Source: Prorocentrum cordatum | Taxonomy: Eukaryota; Sar; Dinophyceae; Prorocentrales; Prorocentraceae | NCBI GenBank assembly: GCA_963575745.1 | Contig: CAUYUJ010010369.1 | Coordinates: 413,081 to 477,080 of the forward strand | Direction of reading: 5' to 3' | DNA length: 64,000 nucleotides | Shown here: one piece after another, positions 63,216 to 64,000 of the stretch | Layout of the letters: every line of letters starts with the position of its first letter | How positions within the stretch are numbered: position 1 is the first letter of the stretch | Made by a program: the position numbers and the translations under genes | The notes under the pieces: model-generated | Database searches by the model: none | What the model was told of the DNA's origin: nothing | What the model saw: only the letters and a program-made list of their open reading frames with translations

Positions 63216-63409
63216 TACCCCTAACCCATTGAGAAGAGACCTACGTAAGGTAGAAGGGCCAGAGGCAAAATGGATAAGCAGCCTTTTCGCAAGTTGAGCA
63301 GACGGAACCATCCATATGTTTAGGGACATCCCCGAAAACTGTTGACCTACGTTAGGTCACGAATCCATTGTGTTATCAAGGTCAGGGATGGTATGATGCT
63401 TGATATGAT

Positions 63410-63600
63410 TACTTCCGGGGGCGCGCAAACATGGATTAGCGATCCATGGATTTGGCGCGCAGTCGCCAAATCCATGGATCGGGGGCGGTGCCCTCCCCAA
63501 AATGCGGCCAGTGCCGCCTCGTTCGGCGGCGGAAATCCGCGATTTCCCATGGAAACGGCACCCGTCGCCAATCCACGCCGCCTTGATCCATGTTTGCGAT
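63410..63600. mobile_element. hairpin element, copy 2
   Basis: GATCCATGGATTTGGCG (63441-63457) and CGCCAAATCCATGGATC (63464-63480) form a perfect 17-bp stem with a 6-nt loop. Outer ends CGCAAACATGGAT (63425) and ATCCATGTTTGCG (about 63585-63597) are a further 13-bp inverted repeat, so the whole ~175 bp is foldback DNA. CATGGAAACGGCACCCGTCG is shared with copy 1. Confidence 0.78.
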
Positions 63601-64000
63601 CACCTGACCTCTCGAGTGGGCAGCGGCAGCGGCATCACCCCCTCCTCTGAGCCCAGATCCACGGCTCCCCCTGGCCCCTGCACCGGCGTCGGACACCTTA
63701 ACATCGCCGCAGAAATTCCGAACTCGCGCAATATGTCGCCCGCGCACTCTGGGACGCCGAGATTCGGGACAGAGACGCAAATCAGGGCCGGCGCACGGGC
63801 GACGCTCGGGCGACGCACTGAAGGAAACTTAAGGAGGGGGGGGTCGCATGACTGGGCCTATTACCACTGGCCGGCCAGGCCCACAGACCTCCAAAGGCCA
63901 GCCCTCCAGGGCCTCCCCGGTGACCAGCGCGGCGCCCAGGGCGCCGGCCCCCCGCGGGCTGGCGCCGGAGACAGGACTCGCGGGGCAAGTCGTGGAGGCC
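63601..64000. other. unassigned end of window
   Basis: GC-rich DNA with frames of 68-114 codons on the minus strand. No recognisable gene or repeat array. Confidence 0.4.

Overview
The window looks like nuclear DNA of a dinoflagellate, possibly a Prorocentrum-like species, although the species cannot be fixed from the sequence. The evidence is: very high GC content, almost no ordinary genes, and huge microsatellite and minisatellite content. There is a LINE whose reverse transcriptase has a V-V-D-D motif and lacks the usual Q-G motif, a decayed Copia-type element, and a decayed repeat gene with the P-D-V-I-S-Y / A-C-E-K ... Q-W-Q-Q signature of the pentatricopeptide repeat (PPR) genes that are abundant in dinoflagellates. 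Nothing resembles a bacterial operon, phage or CRISPR locus. Most long open frames here come from GC-rich, stop-poor tandem repeats that are open in several frames on both strands.

Layout. 1-7.1 kb: satellites (an 18-bp minisatellite, a ~90-bp repeat, CT/CCT runs, a TCTAGACCCCC minisatellite, a TAGAG satellite). 7.1-12 kb: unassigned DNA with two small inverted-repeat elements and GGA arrays. 12.3-14.1 kb: the PPR relic, then an unusual foldback element with three interlocking inverted repeats (14257-14653). 14.7-22.2 kb: GGA/CCT, AC, TA, CAGCCT and 73-bp arrays. 22.9-32.9 kb: the CCAAGATGGCC repeat superfamily, a 428-bp tandem duplication, a 2.4-kb satellite of ~122-bp units, and hairpin-bearing dispersed repeats. 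35.4-36.4 kb (minus): one host-like protein gene or gene fragment of unknown function, with a frameshift. 36.7-43.3 kb: a composite repeat family and two related 32-bp satellites framed by imperfect inverted ends.

46-49.6 kb: a dead Copia-like retrotransposon whose RT amino-terminal segment is inverted relative to the rest. A 144-bp hAT-like MITE with a perfect 8-bp target duplication lies just upstream. 49.8-51.3 kb: more CCAAGA repeats. 53.5-54.8 kb (plus): the 3' relic of a LINE with a mutated RNase H. 56.3-62.6 kb (minus): a nearly complete LINE in three frame segments (ORF1 with a zinc finger and coiled coil; endonuclease plus RT; RNase H plus zinc clusters), with a stem-loop in its presumed 3' UTR. 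63.0-63.6 kb: two copies of a hairpin element whose arms differ by compensating substitutions.

The only coherent coding machinery is retrotransposon machinery. The LINE could in principle mobilise itself; the Copia and PPR sequences are broken. All coordinates of repeat edges were judged by eye and can be off by several to tens of bases.
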